Positions 29,814 to 38,394 of a stretch of 41,505 bases of DNA are shown one piece after another. Where the stretch lies: positions 1-41,505 of the IMG/VR virus record IMGVR_UViG_3300023178_000098; one strand, given 5' to 3'. The notes under the pieces were generated by a model that saw only the letters and a list, made by a program, of their open reading frames with translations, had not been told where the DNA came from and searched no databases. The stretch is from a virus. Made by a program: the position numbers and the translations under genes. The stretch's first letter is position 1; the number at the start of each line of letters is the position of its first letter.

Positions 29814-31036
29814 TGGCTTACAAAATAAACGGTAATAATGTACAAATAGATTCAACTAATTTTTATATAGATGTTAGTTCTCTTGATACAACCACACTTC
29901 CAAGCAATCAAGTAGATATTACAGGATCAGACGGTGCTGCTGGCGATAAGTTTAGTTCTGGGATAGCAATTGGCAACGGTAAAATTTATGTTGGGAGGGA
30001 CGAGTTTGGCGAAGCCAATGGAGCAACTCGTGCGGCTTCTTTTCATATATTCAACTTAGACGGTACCGAAGAAGCAAGAATTGTACCAAATTATCCACTA
30101 TCAAACAACTACTACGGCCGGAACTTTACCAATAATAATTCAATAGCAGCAGGATGCGGAAAGGTAGTAGTCGGTGCTTATGGATTGGACGAATGGACCT
30201 TGGGAGGTTCGGCCTTTATTTTTGACGCAGATGGTTCAAACCAGATACACATACAAAATCCAAACTATGCAATTGGTACAGTAAATGATACTTTTGGTGC
30301 TGCTGTTGCAATAGGACACGGATTGATCGCTATTGGCGATCGTGCCCACCTCGGCGGTGGCACAATATATATCTACTCATTAGATGGAAATTTTATACGC
30401 GAGATGGACTATGGGTTTTTAAACGGAGGGCTTAGTGACGATTACGGGAGAAGTCTTGCAATAGGAAATAATAGAATTATTGTTGGAGCATGGGCAGACG
30501 ACGATGATGGCAATGCTAGTGGATCAGCATATATTCTCGACTTTGAAGGAAATCTAGTAAACAAAATTACAGCAAGCGATGCAGCCGCTGGTGATAACTT
30601 TGGTTACAAAGTAGCGGCTGGATGCGGAAAGTTTTTAGTAGGTGCGCCTGCTGCTAGAAAGGTATATGTATTTGATGCTGATGGCAATGAAGAATTTATT
30701 ATTGATGAAAGTGCATCATCAGACATCTTTTTTGGTAAGGGACTTGCTATCGGTGATGGAAGAATAGTAGTCGGAATGGAACAAGCAGACTCGCCAGGGT
30801 TTAATAACGACGGCGGAATGAAGGTTTATGATCTTTCAGGAACTGAACTATTTGTTTATAGACCTGAAGTTGCAGAGGTTTATTCAGGTAATTGTGTGGC
30901 TATTGGCCACGGTAAGATTGCTCTTGATATTGCAGGCGGCAGTTTTGCAAGCTCAAGTATACAAGGATCAGTGAGCCTTTGGGATACACCCAAACAAACT
31001 CACATCCTTGATTTTATTAAACACCAAATTAGATAA
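29813..31036 (+). CDS. FG-GAP beta-propeller protein 3
   Basis: 407 residues, third of the tandem paralogues. The head is MAYKINGNNVQIDSTNFYID. Blades include KFSSGIAIGNGKIYVG near residue 45, AAGCGKVVVGAYGLD, YGRSLAIGNNRIIVGAW and FGYKVAAGCGKFLVGAP. DADGSNQIHI replaces the DLDGSNEIKI of the others. The C-terminal tail (THILDFIKHQIR) is again a short helix. It starts by TAATG overlap with gene 2 and ends one base before the stop of a converging membrane-protein gene, so there is no room for a separate terminator. Function inferred as for the other two. Confidence 0.85.
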   Translation: MAYKINGNNVQIDSTNFYIDVSSLDTTTLPSNQVDITGSDGAAGDKFSSGIAIGNGKIYVGRDEFGEANGATRAASFHIFNLDGTEEARIVPNYPLSNNYYGRNFTNNNSIAAGCGKVVVGAYGLDEWTLGGSAFIFDADGSNQIHIQNPNYAIGTVNDTFGAAVAIGHGLIAIGDRAHLGGGTIYIYSLDGNFIREMDYGFLNGGLSDDYGRSLAIGNNRIIVGAWADDDDGNASGSAYILDFEGNLVNKITASDAAAGDNFGYKVAAGCGKFLVGAPAARKVYVFDADGNEEFIIDESASSDIFFGKGLAIGDGRIVVGMEQADSPGFNNDGGMKVYDLSGTELFVYRPEVAEVYSGNCVAIGHGKIALDIAGGSFASSSIQGSVSLWDTPKQTHILDFIKHQIR

Positions 31037-31037
31037 C

Positions 31038-31304
31038 TTATAAATCTTTTTTAACATCCTTCAAGTCATCTTTTAGTTCTTGTATTGTTGTTTTAAGAGA
31101 TCGTATGTAAATGGCAAAGTTCGCTATTTGGTTAAGTGCCCAGTACCACCAGGTTACTCCTACTGCGAAAAATACACTACATATTATAACTATGGTATAA
31201 TGATACCAAGTTTCTAGTCCTATCCAATATACGAATACGATTAGTGCTAATGCGGTGAAAGAAAGTATTGTGGCAGCCGCTTGCCACAGTTTGATATGAT
31301 CCAT
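31038..31304 (-). CDS. Two-helix membrane protein with C-terminal coiled coil
   Basis: 88 residues. Two strong hydrophobic segments, ~10-30 (ILSFTALALIVFVYWIGL) and ~36-58 (YTIVIICSVFFAVGVTWWYW), are followed by a charged helix ending LKTTIQELKDDLKDVKKDL that should form a cytoplasmic coiled coil. The start is supported by GGAGG 7 bp upstream and an exact TATAAATA late box at 31332-31339. The size, late promoter and membrane topology would fit a lysis-related or virion-assembly membrane protein, but no holin or spanin family is recognised. Confidence 0.75.
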   Translation of the reverse strand: MDHIKLWQAAATILSFTALALIVFVYWIGLETWYHYTIVIICSVFFAVGVTWWYWALNQIANFAIYIRSLKTTIQELKDDLKDVKKDL

Positions 31305-31331
31305 TGTAATGCCTCCATGCCTATTGCAAAT

Positions 31332-31339
31332 TATTTATA
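31332..31339 (-). promoter_or_regulatory. Late-promoter box (TATAAATA) of the membrane-protein gene
   Basis: Exact T4 late -10 consensus, 27 bp before the ATG of the 88-residue membrane protein. Confidence 0.7.
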
Positions 31340-31368
31340 GACAATTAGAGAAGTATTATAATGTAATA

Positions 31369-32499
31369 TTAAGAAGAAATTTTACCGAACGGTTTCCAAA
31401 CACCGGGTGTACCTTCACGCACACAAACCCAGCCAACATAGCCTGTTGGTGCTGCATTGGTATTGTACATAACATCGCCCTGGCGGAATGTTCCATTTGT
31501 TGGTGCTGACTCACCGCTCATAATTTTTGTGCCAGCAACTTCGATAGCATTTGCTGTAGAAATTGACACATTCTCAGCAACGTTATTCACTCCTACACCA
31601 AGTTTGCCATAGATACTAACTCTAGCATTATCATTGCCGTTTTGACCAATGTCGATCTTGCCGTTTGATTTGACAGTTAAACGTGTAGTATTGTCGGTAA
31701 GTATCTGTAAGTCATCAGTTGTCCATGTACCCATTTTAACTGATTTTGCATCAGTATCAATAAAAAATTCGCTATCAAGAGTAGTAATACTTAATATGCC
31801 ATTAGGAGCATCTGTACCGATACCTAAACGCTGGCTATCACTGTTGTAGATGATAAATTCGTCAATGCTTAGATTGCCAAGTGTGCGTAGATTGTTTAAT
31901 GTTCCAACTTTAGTTAGGCTACTTTTTCTTATACTAGGACCTAGCTCATCAACAGTTAACAAGTCTATATTATCAATTTTATAAGACTGTCCTCTATTAA
32001 GATCAATTGATTCTGTTGACCATATACGATCTGGATTGGCTCTGTATACAAATTGCTTAGTAGGACCTGCTTCCTTCCAAACAATACCTTTTCCATAGAT
32101 ACTGCCGCCTGCGTCTGGAACAAATTCTAATGGAGAACTTCTTTCGTTACGAACATCTGCTGTAATTTCATCAACGTGTAGACTTGTTGCTGTAATCTTT
32201 CCATCAACATTTAGTCCACCTAAAATCTTAACACCGTCGTTGTTTTTAAGGGTATTGACCCATAAGTTATCAGCGTGTAGACCGTCATCTTTGACAGCAA
32301 CAACTTGTTTTGTTGCGTCATCCTTAATTCCTACACTGCTAAATTGTGTGATACGTCCGCCGTGTATCTTGTCGCCGCTGATTTCATTGTTGAAGAATGT
32401 CGGCTTTTCGGCGGGTTTCAGTGCTATTTTTTCAATAGCAGTATGAACACCATCCAACGACTGTTTTAAACTTGCCAGGGTATCGTTAACGTGCTCCAT
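31369..32499 (-). CDS. Tail-fibre/virion structural protein
   Basis: 376 residues. The N-terminal ~25 residues form a short helix (EHVNDTLASLKQSLDGVHTA). The middle is repetitive and beta-rich with VDGKITATSLHVDEITADV, RLGIGTDAPNG and DIGQNGNDNARVSIYGKLG, the 'IGT..P...L' style of phage fibre shafts. The C-terminus (GDVMYNTNAAPTGYVGWVCV, then GVWKPFGKI) is a compact end domain I know from many phage fibre and structural proteins. The SD is AGGAAAC; a late-type box AATAAATA lies at 32534-32541, right after the stop of the upstream gene. It is separate from the other fibre clusters. Confidence 0.82.
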   Translation of the reverse strand: MEHVNDTLASLKQSLDGVHTAIEKIALKPAEKPTFFNNEISGDKIHGGRITQFSSVGIKDDATKQVVAVKDDGLHADNLWVNTLKNNDGVKILGGLNVDGKITATSLHVDEITADVRNERSSPLEFVPDAGGSIYGKGIVWKEAGPTKQFVYRANPDRIWSTESIDLNRGQSYKIDNIDLLTVDELGPSIRKSSLTKVGTLNNLRTLGNLSIDEFIIYNSDSQRLGIGTDAPNGILSITTLDSEFFIDTDAKSVKMGTWTTDDLQILTDNTTRLTVKSNGKIDIGQNGNDNARVSIYGKLGVGVNNVAENVSISTANAIEVAGTKIMSGESAPTNGTFRQGDVMYNTNAAPTGYVGWVCVREGTPGVWKPFGKISS

Positions 32500-32533
32500 T
32501 TGTCAGTTTCCTATTTTAGAATATCTCATACTG

Positions 32534-32541
32534 TATTTATT
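32534..32541 (-). promoter_or_regulatory. Late-promoter-like box (AATAAATA)
   Basis: 7 of 8 match, 34 bp before the 376-residue fibre gene and touching the stop of the 430-residue gene. Confidence 0.52.
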
Positions 32542-33832
32542 AAGATATCTTCAATAGTACTGTGTCAGGGTTGCATCTTCCGTTAAGTTTAGTGTCAGTT
32601 GTTGGGATTTCTTCTAAGAACTTGCGTAATTTTACTTTGCCAGCATCCTTAAACGCTCGTAGTTGCTCATCTGGCTTGCGTAATGTCTTTTGAATACTCT
32701 CATCTTCTTTATATCCGATGATAGTAGTACCTTTGACTTGTAATCCGCTGCCATCTCTGCCCATACCAGTTGGGTCTGGATTAATAGCAACATACTTGCC
32801 AAGTTTGCGTGTTTTAACGTTAAACACCCAAAGTTCACTTGCTCCAATAATTTGCTCTGGAGTAATACTTGCGAGTTTATACTTTTCGTCTGTTTTGCAG
32901 TATTTTAGTTTTGAAACTAACTTGTCTGCACTCTTTGGTTTAGCCTTGCGAGGCTTACGGTTTGCTTTTGCACTATCAATAATGAAGTCTAGTGCTGATC
33001 GTAATTCGTCAATAGCCGAGCGATATTTTTTGATGTCTGCTTTTTTAATGTGGGCGTATCCTTCTTTAAGTTGCACCCATTGGTCTGCTTCTCGTTCTTC
33101 CATTTTTCCGAGCTGACCAGAAGTCGGCATACGTTCGAGTTCGTCATAGTCGTCGAGTACGTTTTCATAAAACCCTTTCATTTTACGTGCATGAGCTTGG
33201 CTAGGTTGTAACTTTTGGAAGTGCTTTTTAAAATCAAAACCTTTTGGATCGAATGTTTTAGGATCTTCAACCCAACCTTCTAACCATACATCGATATCTT
33301 CAGCCATATCTTGTGACTGATCTCGGATACGTTCTTGGATAGTAGGAACATATACGTTTGCTTTTTCTTTTTCTTCCGCTTTCTTTTCAATTACAACTTT
33401 GCTTCCTTCTTCGATCGCGATTTCAATGCGTCTCTTAAGAAAGTTACTCATGGGTTCTTTACTACCCATAGTGCCTGCTAGACTTTCCCAATAGTCATTT
33501 TCTTTTTCACTATAATCAGGAGCACCGTCAAGTAGTGTACTTGCAATAATTCCTGCTGTAATACTCATTTTACTGCTAGGAGCAGACTTTGCTTTCTTGA
33601 TTTGATCTGCTGTATAGCCGTTTGCTTTCATCCATTTAAAAACACTAAGGTATAAATCAGCAGGCTTAAAATTTTCATAATAGAAAGATCGGCACATTTC
33701 TCTTTGACGATGAATCTGCTCGCCATTCCAATTTTCCCATCCATCCCAACTTGGTGCTGCAAGTTTTGATCCACGCTTTACACGAGGTGCGCCGCGAACT
33801 GCTTTTTTCTTACGTGCTTTCGGAAGTGCCAT
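32540..33832 (-). CDS. Basic phage protein of unknown function (430 aa)
   Basis: I do not recognise a named family. The first 22 residues are very basic (ALPKARKKKAVRGAPRVKRG), suggesting nucleic-acid contact. The middle is charged and helical, with a Lys/Glu-rich stretch near 148-160 and another basic patch near 290 (ANRKPRKAKPKSADK). The C-terminal third looks more globular (ELWVFNVKTRKLGKYVAINP) and ends NGRCNPDTVLLKIS. No enzymatic motif is visible. The SD TAGGAG and a consensus-like sigma70 promoter at 33858-33886 fix the start. Its expression is therefore separate from the late fibre genes next to it. Similar long hypothetical proteins occur in marine T4-like phages. Confidence 0.75.
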   Translation of the reverse strand: MALPKARKKKAVRGAPRVKRGSKLAAPSWDGWENWNGEQIHRQREMCRSFYYENFKPADLYLSVFKWMKANGYTADQIKKAKSAPSSKMSITAGIIASTLLDGAPDYSEKENDYWESLAGTMGSKEPMSNFLKRRIEIAIEEGSKVVIEKKAEEKEKANVYVPTIQERIRDQSQDMAEDIDVWLEGWVEDPKTFDPKGFDFKKHFQKLQPSQAHARKMKGFYENVLDDYDELERMPTSGQLGKMEEREADQWVQLKEGYAHIKKADIKKYRSAIDELRSALDFIIDSAKANRKPRKAKPKSADKLVSKLKYCKTDEKYKLASITPEQIIGASELWVFNVKTRKLGKYVAINPDPTGMGRDGSGLQVKGTTIIGYKEDESIQKTLRKPDEQLRAFKDAGKVKLRKFLEEIPTTDTKLNGRCNPDTVLLKIS

Positions 33833-33857
33833 CTGTATCTCCTAACTCTGTTTTAAC

Positions 33858-33886
33858 ATTATATAGCCACTATTAAGCAAAGTCAA
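33858..33886 (-). promoter_or_regulatory. Sigma70-type promoter of the 430-aa gene
   Basis: TTGACT at 33881-33886, a 17-bp spacer and TATAAT at 33858-33863; the -35 lies in the last codons of the deaminase gene. Confidence 0.75.
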
Positions 33887-34304
33887 GTATTTCTTCGCGA
33901 TTATCTGTATATAAAACTTTTTTAATACCGAAACTAGCGATAATTTTAGAGCAACCTGGACAGGGTTTAGCAATACCATATATCCACCTCTTAGAGCCGC
34001 TGTACGGTCGTTTAACGCGGACTATGTTTAGTTCGCACTGTGCTAGTTGTCCGGGTGTAATCAAGCGTAGTGCATTGCGTATAGCGTCTACTTCAGCATG
34101 CATAAACATTTGATCTTCACGATAACCGTCTCCCATCATCATAGGATGAGTTTTCATTTGGTTGAAACCTGTAGCAATTAAATGCTTTTTGTAAGTAATT
34201 CCTGCGGCCATCGGAACACGACGAGAATTTGCATAACCACCAGAATCGATAGCCAAACGAGTAAGCATTTCTAAAATACGCTGATTCATGCTATTAACGA
34301 TCAT
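33873..34304 (-). CDS. Deoxycytidylate/cytidine deaminase-family protein
   Basis: 143 residues from the ATG at 34304. Zinc and catalytic residues are visible: His69 and Glu71 in FMHAEVDAI, Cys115 and Cys118 in KPCPGCSKII, the HAE...PCxxC signature of the family. dCMP deaminases supply dUMP for dTTP in phage nucleotide metabolism, but tRNA or nucleobase deaminases share this core, so the substrate is open. An upstream in-frame GTG at 34322 overlaps the previous gene by 10 bp; the ATG is preceded by TTAGG. The last codons contain the -35 box of the next gene's promoter. The deaminase fold is secure, the substrate less so. Confidence 0.82.
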   Translation of the reverse strand: MIVNSMNQRILEMLTRLAIDSGGYANSRRVPMAAGITYKKHLIATGFNQMKTHPMMMGDGYREDQMFMHAEVDAIRNALRLITPGQLAQCELNIVRVKRPYSGSKRWIYGIAKPCPGCSKIIASFGIKKVLYTDNREEILDFA

Positions 34305-34312
34305 TGTGGGAC

Positions 34313-35029
34313 CTAATCCCACAAATTTTCAAAATACTTCCCAAAGAGTCGGAAGCCATTTGAAATCCTTTCTTGATATGCTTTTTTACCTTCCCAATCA
34401 GTCTTTGCAGTGTGATTAGGACCATGTACCATTCGGCTGTTGCCGTTTTCTAGTTTCTCCCATTGTAGATCGTATTCACCAGTTTCAAACTGTTCTTCCC
34501 AGCGTCCGTCATCTACTTTGGTTTCAAACGCAAAGATCATTTCGTCTAGCACCCAGTCCCAGCGTTCAAAGTGTTTGTCATCTACTTCGCCGTTGTCCTT
34601 TTGCTTCTTGGTAAGTTTCTTACCGTGCAGTTCTTTAGGCACATCTTTTAGATCAACATGCGGGGCGCCATGCTTGGTTTCCTTTAGTTGCTTGAGCATA
34701 GGAAGTACGATGTAGGAAAGTGTATGATCCATGCTCCATGTATCCCAACGATCAATGTGTACTTTGATAGTACGTTTCTTCTTGCTGTCAATCCAACTTA
34801 GAAACTTATACAACCAAGTGTGGGGACGATCTCCCCACTTATGAATGTCACCTACTTTGGGTTCAGGCCATACGCTACCATGAGCAAGCCATTCGCCAAA
34901 TTTGTGTACACGATCTGCGGTGTGTGGAAATCCGTGTTCGTCTTTTTCCTTCGGCACCCAGAACATCAAAAGTTCTGCTAGTTGATAGGGTCCAAACCAA
35001 TTTTTATATGGTCCTAGTTTAATCTTCAT
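34313..35029 (-). CDS. Conserved phage protein of unknown function (238 aa)
   Basis: Rich in Trp, His, Lys and Asp. The opening KIKLGPYKNWFGPYQLAELL and a central HIDRWDTWSMDHTL stretch recur in marine viral proteins I have seen annotated only as hypothetical. Other marked strings are KQLKETKHGAPHVD and RWDWVLDEMIFAFE. No catalytic signature, membrane segment or signal peptide is visible. The start overlaps the upstream small gene by 11 bp and has an SD AAGGTGG. The stop overlaps or abuts the deaminase gene. It belongs to the ligase-phosphoesterase gene run. The soluble acidic/aromatic make-up does not point to a function. Confidence 0.8.
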   Translation of the reverse strand: MKIKLGPYKNWFGPYQLAELLMFWVPKEKDEHGFPHTADRVHKFGEWLAHGSVWPEPKVGDIHKWGDRPHTWLYKFLSWIDSKKKRTIKVHIDRWDTWSMDHTLSYIVLPMLKQLKETKHGAPHVDLKDVPKELHGKKLTKKQKDNGEVDDKHFERWDWVLDEMIFAFETKVDDGRWEEQFETGEYDLQWEKLENGNSRMVHGPNHTAKTDWEGKKAYQERISNGFRLFGKYFENLWD

Positions 35030-35204
35030 AGCTCACCACCTTTACGTTATGTTCTTTGCCTTCGATTGCAAAAGTATCTGCAACTTCCATTGCACTATGC
35101 GCATCCTCAAATAACATAGGACGCAAGTCCCAACAGTCCTCTGTTTTTTCTGTTACAAAGATCCAGTCGTCTTTTCCATCAAGACACACCATTACTGCAT
35201 ACAT
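35019..35204 (-). CDS. Small protein of unknown function (61 aa)
   Basis: MYAVMVCLDGKDDWIFVTEK at the start, followed by an acidic helix-like part (FEDAHSAMEVADTFAIEG) and VKVVSYED at the end, a beta-alpha-beta style small fold. I recognise the general type from marine T4-like phages but know no function. The ATG overlaps the upstream TAA (TAATG), and the stop overlaps the next gene by 11 bp. Tight coupling on both sides supports reality. Confidence 0.72.
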   Translation of the reverse strand: MYAVMVCLDGKDDWIFVTEKTEDCWDLRPMLFEDAHSAMEVADTFAIEGKEHNVKVVSYED

Positions 35205-35590
35205 TATGATAGCCCCGCAATTAGTTTATAATTGTCCCACGCCTTTTGTGCCGCAGGGTTCTTTGCAATCTCCTCTTCTGGAGCAAATGTGTCTAACCAG
35301 TAGTAAGGCAGACGTCGAGGGTGAGCACCAAACTGTCGTGGCTGGTGCAGTTTACCATAGCCATACAAGTCAATTAGAATTTCACGCATCTCTTGTTCGT
35401 GATCTTCTAATCCTGCCCACTCTGCATTACTAAATCCGCCATAGAGATAACCATCCCAAATCTGTTTCCAGTGATCGTCATTGTTAGGATCTACATCTGT
35501 GCGAGCAACAATTACCAGCACATCGTCGATGTCTACCTTTTTCTCTAGTATATCACGCATACAGCGTGAAAGGCTTAATCCAATTTTCAT
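35204..35590 (-). CDS. Conserved phage protein of unknown function (128 aa)
   Basis: The start is placed at MKIGLSLSRCMRDILEKKVD; a longer frame from a TTG nine codons upstream overlaps the previous gene, and GGAG lies 11 bp before this ATG. After this N-terminal strand-helix the protein has VLVIVARTDVDP, NNDDHWKQIWDGYLYG and a C-terminal RRLPYYWLDTFAPEEE. No catalytic family is recognised. It is part of the run from metallophosphoesterase to deaminase. Confidence 0.75.
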   Translation of the reverse strand: MKIGLSLSRCMRDILEKKVDIDDVLVIVARTDVDPNNDDHWKQIWDGYLYGGFSNAEWAGLEDHEQEMREILIDLYGYGKLHQPRQFGAHPRRLPYYWLDTFAPEEEIAKNPAAQKAWDNYKLIAGLS

Positions 35591-35613
35591 TGATTTGTAT
35601 ACTCCGGATAAGG

Positions 35614-35826
35614 TCAAACGCCGTAGTAGTCAAGAACTATTTCAAGGGCGTGTTTGAGTTTGAGGTTATGGTCGTAGTCCTCAGGATGGCCTTTTTGGTG
35701 TAGCACAAAGTCGTCCAAGTCTTCTACGGCGTAGTTGTAGTGCTGCTTAAGACTTTGAATAGCAAGACGATCTGCCGTGCCACTATCAATTTCAAATGTT
35801 TTTGATACTTCATATTTGCGTGGCAT
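35614..35826 (-). CDS. Small acidic-helical protein of unknown function (70 aa)
   Basis: The chosen start MPRKYEVSKTFEIDSGTADR has GGAAG 5 bp upstream; an ATG four codons earlier is also possible. The protein is mostly helical with HPEDYDHNLKLKHALEIVLD near the end. No family is recognised. It lies 22 bp downstream of the ligase stop and its stop overlaps a possible TTG start of the next gene. The only hint to its role is its place among DNA-metabolism genes. Confidence 0.72.
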   Translation of the reverse strand: MPRKYEVSKTFEIDSGTADRLAIQSLKQHYNYAVEDLDDFVLHQKGHPEDYDHNLKLKHALEIVLDYYGV

Positions 35827-35848
35827 TTTATCTTCCATATTTCATAGA

Positions 35849-37150
35849 TCAAAGTTTTTCGCCAACTTCGAAACCGCGGAAGGTTTTGAACCTTGGGAAG
35901 CGAAGTGAATAAGTGCCGTCTTGGTTCTGTGTAATAGCATCTGCTCTTACTTCTACAAGTTGGCCAACCAAAGACCCACGATTGCTCCAAAAGGTATCGC
36001 GATCATTGTCACTAAACCCGCTGCCGCAATTGACTTCAACCATCCGTCCATCATCCTCACCGCGGCAAACGAGTGCTCCAAGTCTTCCTTCATTTCGTCC
36101 TGTTCCTTCTTCAACATCCTTAACCTCCAATGTTACTTCAATGAACGGCTTTGCTTTAAGCCAGGCGTGTGTACGCTTACATTCATAAGGTGCATCAACG
36201 TCCTTGATCATAACGCCTTCGTATCCGCCGTCTACAGCCGCTTTATTTAACGCTACAAAGCGGTCTTGTCCTTCGGGTGTATCCAAATCTACTGTTTCCC
36301 ATTGCAACGCTTGTACATGCTTTAAAAACGCTTTATGCTTGCTTACCCAAGCCTCTACAAGCAGACTGCGAGTGCTTTGTGGCTTATTCCATACACCTTT
36401 TTGGAAGTCTGCTAGTGGCACACAGTCAAACAAATGTAGTACAGCATCGTCTGCTTCGACATTGTCTTTACGATGTACCTGTTTCATTAGATCTTGAAAA
36501 TTGGCACTCATTACTTCGCCGTCCAAAACCAAATCATATGGTGCAGGATCGTATGACAAAACCTTTTCAATCTCTGCAATGATGTGTCCAAAGTTGTGAA
36601 ACTGTTTTCCGTTGCGGCTGTACATTTCAACCTTGTTGCCTTGAATGACTGTTATAACACGAACGCCGTCTAATTTAACTTCAATCTGTTTTTTGCCAAT
36701 CATCTTTTTTTCGTGATTAGCACTATCGTGTGCTAGAGCACAAGTAAACACAGGAACGGTGCCCGGTACTACTTTGTTTACAGTCTTTTCACTTACGCCA
36801 CAGCGCAAGTCTTTGATAAGGATACGACGATACCAACCATTCCATTGCTCTTTTGTAGCAACACTCATTGCCAACTGAATAGCATCACGAGCAGCATGTC
36901 CTGTTAGTTCACGTTCTTGTAGTTGTCTAGCAAGTTCTGCAAAGGCATTGGCTGGCAAGCCTTGTCCATCTTCTGTTGCTTCAGGCACTTGCTTAACGCC
37001 AAATGTTACAAGCGGATCTAGTGCCATACGCAATCCGTCAAAGAACTCTGGCAAGCCTTCGTCGGCTGCTACCTGTAGGATTTTTTCTTTTTCTAGACGA
37101 CTGTTGTTTTCTTCTAGATTACGGATAATAGTTTGTGGTTGTGTTCTCAT
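35849..37150 (-). CDS. lig: ATP-dependent DNA ligase (T4 gp30-like)
   Basis: 433 residues. The adenylation site is Lys159 in KKQIEVKLDGVRV (motif I, KxDG). Motif III/IIIa is DLVLDGEVMS with Glu212. Motif IV is GYEGVMIKD and motif V is WLKAKPF. A C-terminal OB-fold follows (LGALVCRGEDDGRMVEVNCG). Residues 1-~140 form the helical DNA-binding domain typical of T4-type ligases. The enzyme seals nicks in phage DNA during replication and repair. The ATG overlaps the upstream stop (ATGA), and an additional sigma70 promoter lies ~50 bp upstream inside that gene. Length and all motifs are intact. Confidence 0.95.
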   Translation of the reverse strand: MRTQPQTIIRNLEENNSRLEKEKILQVAADEGLPEFFDGLRMALDPLVTFGVKQVPEATEDGQGLPANAFAELARQLQERELTGHAARDAIQLAMSVATKEQWNGWYRRILIKDLRCGVSEKTVNKVVPGTVPVFTCALAHDSANHEKKMIGKKQIEVKLDGVRVITVIQGNKVEMYSRNGKQFHNFGHIIAEIEKVLSYDPAPYDLVLDGEVMSANFQDLMKQVHRKDNVEADDAVLHLFDCVPLADFQKGVWNKPQSTRSLLVEAWVSKHKAFLKHVQALQWETVDLDTPEGQDRFVALNKAAVDGGYEGVMIKDVDAPYECKRTHAWLKAKPFIEVTLEVKDVEEGTGRNEGRLGALVCRGEDDGRMVEVNCGSGFSDNDRDTFWSNRGSLVGQLVEVRADAITQNQDGTYSLRFPRFKTFRGFEVGEKL

Positions 37151-37848
37151 AGTCCTTGTGCCTTTATTTCTCTCATGATTGCCTGTTTACGTCTATACAT
37201 TATAAACTGATTATAACAAAAGTCAAGTGAAAAAGGAGATGAATGCCCACTGTTTTTCATCTGTAAGCAACTATCTGCAATTTCTTCTATTTTAGGTGTA
37301 ACATCAAAGTTTACAAGTTCTACTTTTTCGTCAGTATGAAATCTTATATAACTGTAAATGTCTCCTCTTTTGATTTTATAAGAATAATCTTTAAGTTTTG
37401 GATTAATAACAAATGCTGCCTGTAATGGGCGTAACCATCTACCACAGTCAAACTCTCCTAATAACACATTACCATTTTCTGTAAATGAGTTATGATGCAA
37501 ATAAGGATGCATCTGTGTAACTTTGACTGGCTTTTCTGCAAAAAGAAGATAGTTAAATCCAAACTGAACAATACCGTGATCAACACTGTCATCAATTCTT
37601 ACTTTTAACTTAAACATCTCCTCATAGTTTGTTTCAAAACGTTGTGCAGAAGGACTGAAGTCAGCATTGATACTGATAGGACTTTTTAAGACAAAAGTAT
37701 TCTTAACAGTTTCCATAAATGCTGGGCACCGATAATATGCACTATCTCTTAAATCTATAGGAATATTGTTTGATAGCCTCGTTGGCTCGTAATATGCCAT
37801 GGTAAGATTTAGTTCTTTATTATCTAATGGCGCCCAGTAAATTTTCAT
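37147..37848 (-). CDS. Conserved phage protein of unknown function (233 aa)
   Basis: Begins MKIYWAPLDNKELNLTMAYY. It contains a beta-rich middle (VQFGFNYLLFAEKPVKVTQM) and a helical C-terminus with YNQFIMYRRKQAIMREIKAQ. I know similar sequences only as hypothetical proteins of T4-like marine phages. No metal or nucleotide-binding motif is visible. It overlaps the metallophosphoesterase stop and the ligase start by 4 bp each (ATGA), so the three form one translation unit. A sigma70 promoter for ligase is embedded in its last 30 codons. Confidence 0.78.
   Translation of the reverse strand: MKIYWAPLDNKELNLTMAYYEPTRLSNNIPIDLRDSAYYRCPAFMETVKNTFVLKSPISINADFSPSAQRFETNYEEMFKLKVRIDDSVDHGIVQFGFNYLLFAEKPVKVTQMHPYLHHNSFTENGNVLLGEFDCGRWLRPLQAAFVINPKLKDYSYKIKRGDIYSYIRFHTDEKVELVNFDVTPKIEEIADSCLQMKNSGHSSPFSLDFCYNQFIMYRRKQAIMREIKAQGL
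37199..37226 (-). promoter_or_regulatory. Internal sigma70-type promoter upstream of DNA ligase
   Basis: TTGACT at 37221-37226, a 16-bp spacer and TATAAT at 37199-37204, inside the 3' end of the 233-residue gene and about 50 bp before the ligase ATG. Confidence 0.6.
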
Positions 37849-38363
37849 ATCAACTCCTCGAGGTTAACCGGAGTGTAGTTGATTTGCTCAACACATACAC
37901 ACTTGTAAGGACCTTCTGGTGAAGGATTACTGTGGATGTGTCCATGAACGTTCAACATACCTTCTGCATCAAATCTATGCGATTCTGCAAGAGTAGTAGG
38001 ATGCAAAGGAGTATGTGTTAAAATAAACTTGTCCATTTGAATCCACAACTGTATGTCCTTGAAGAACGGTGCTAGAAACTTTACGTTGTCGTGATTACCT
38101 AGCACAAGTCTTTTCTTGCCAGGTAACTTAGCAAAGTTTGCTTCTAACCATTCGACCTTGTTTTCGCCAAACAAAACATCTCCACAGTGAATAACTGTAT
38201 CGTTTGGTTTCACAACACTCGCCCAATTATCTAACATGCACTGATTCATTTGATCAACATTGTCAAACTCTCCTCTAGGAGGCAGGCCAGCATAATCCTT
38301 AAATTTAAGGATTGGAGCATGGTTGAAATGTGTGTCGCTGATTACCCAAATATCTTTAGACAT
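37845..38363 (-). CDS. Calcineurin-like metallophosphoesterase
   Basis: 172 residues with all family blocks: ISDTHFNH (Asp10, His12), HCGDVLFG (Asp62), LGNHDN (Asn90, His91), LTHTPLHP (His117) and NVHGHIHSNP (His142, His144). Such enzymes use two metal ions to cleave phosphoesters; phage members often act on nucleotides, RNA or small phosphates, and the substrate here is not readable. It is close to the minimal size of the family. It is the first gene after the tRNA-Cys, driven by a perfect sigma70 promoter at 38395-38423, and its stop overlaps the next ATG. Confidence 0.9.
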   Translation of the reverse strand: MSKDIWVISDTHFNHAPILKFKDYAGLPPRGEFDNVDQMNQCMLDNWASVVKPNDTVIHCGDVLFGENKVEWLEANFAKLPGKKRLVLGNHDNVKFLAPFFKDIQLWIQMDKFILTHTPLHPTTLAESHRFDAEGMLNVHGHIHSNPSPEGPYKCVCVEQINYTPVNLEELI

Positions 38364-38394
38364 CTCGCCCTCTTAATTTTTACTTTATACATAT

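Noticed and set aside
31341-31368. AT-rich inverted repeat (TATTA/TAATA) downstream of the 376-residue gene as a terminator
   Set aside because: The stem is only five A-T pairs and no U-run follows on the coding strand.
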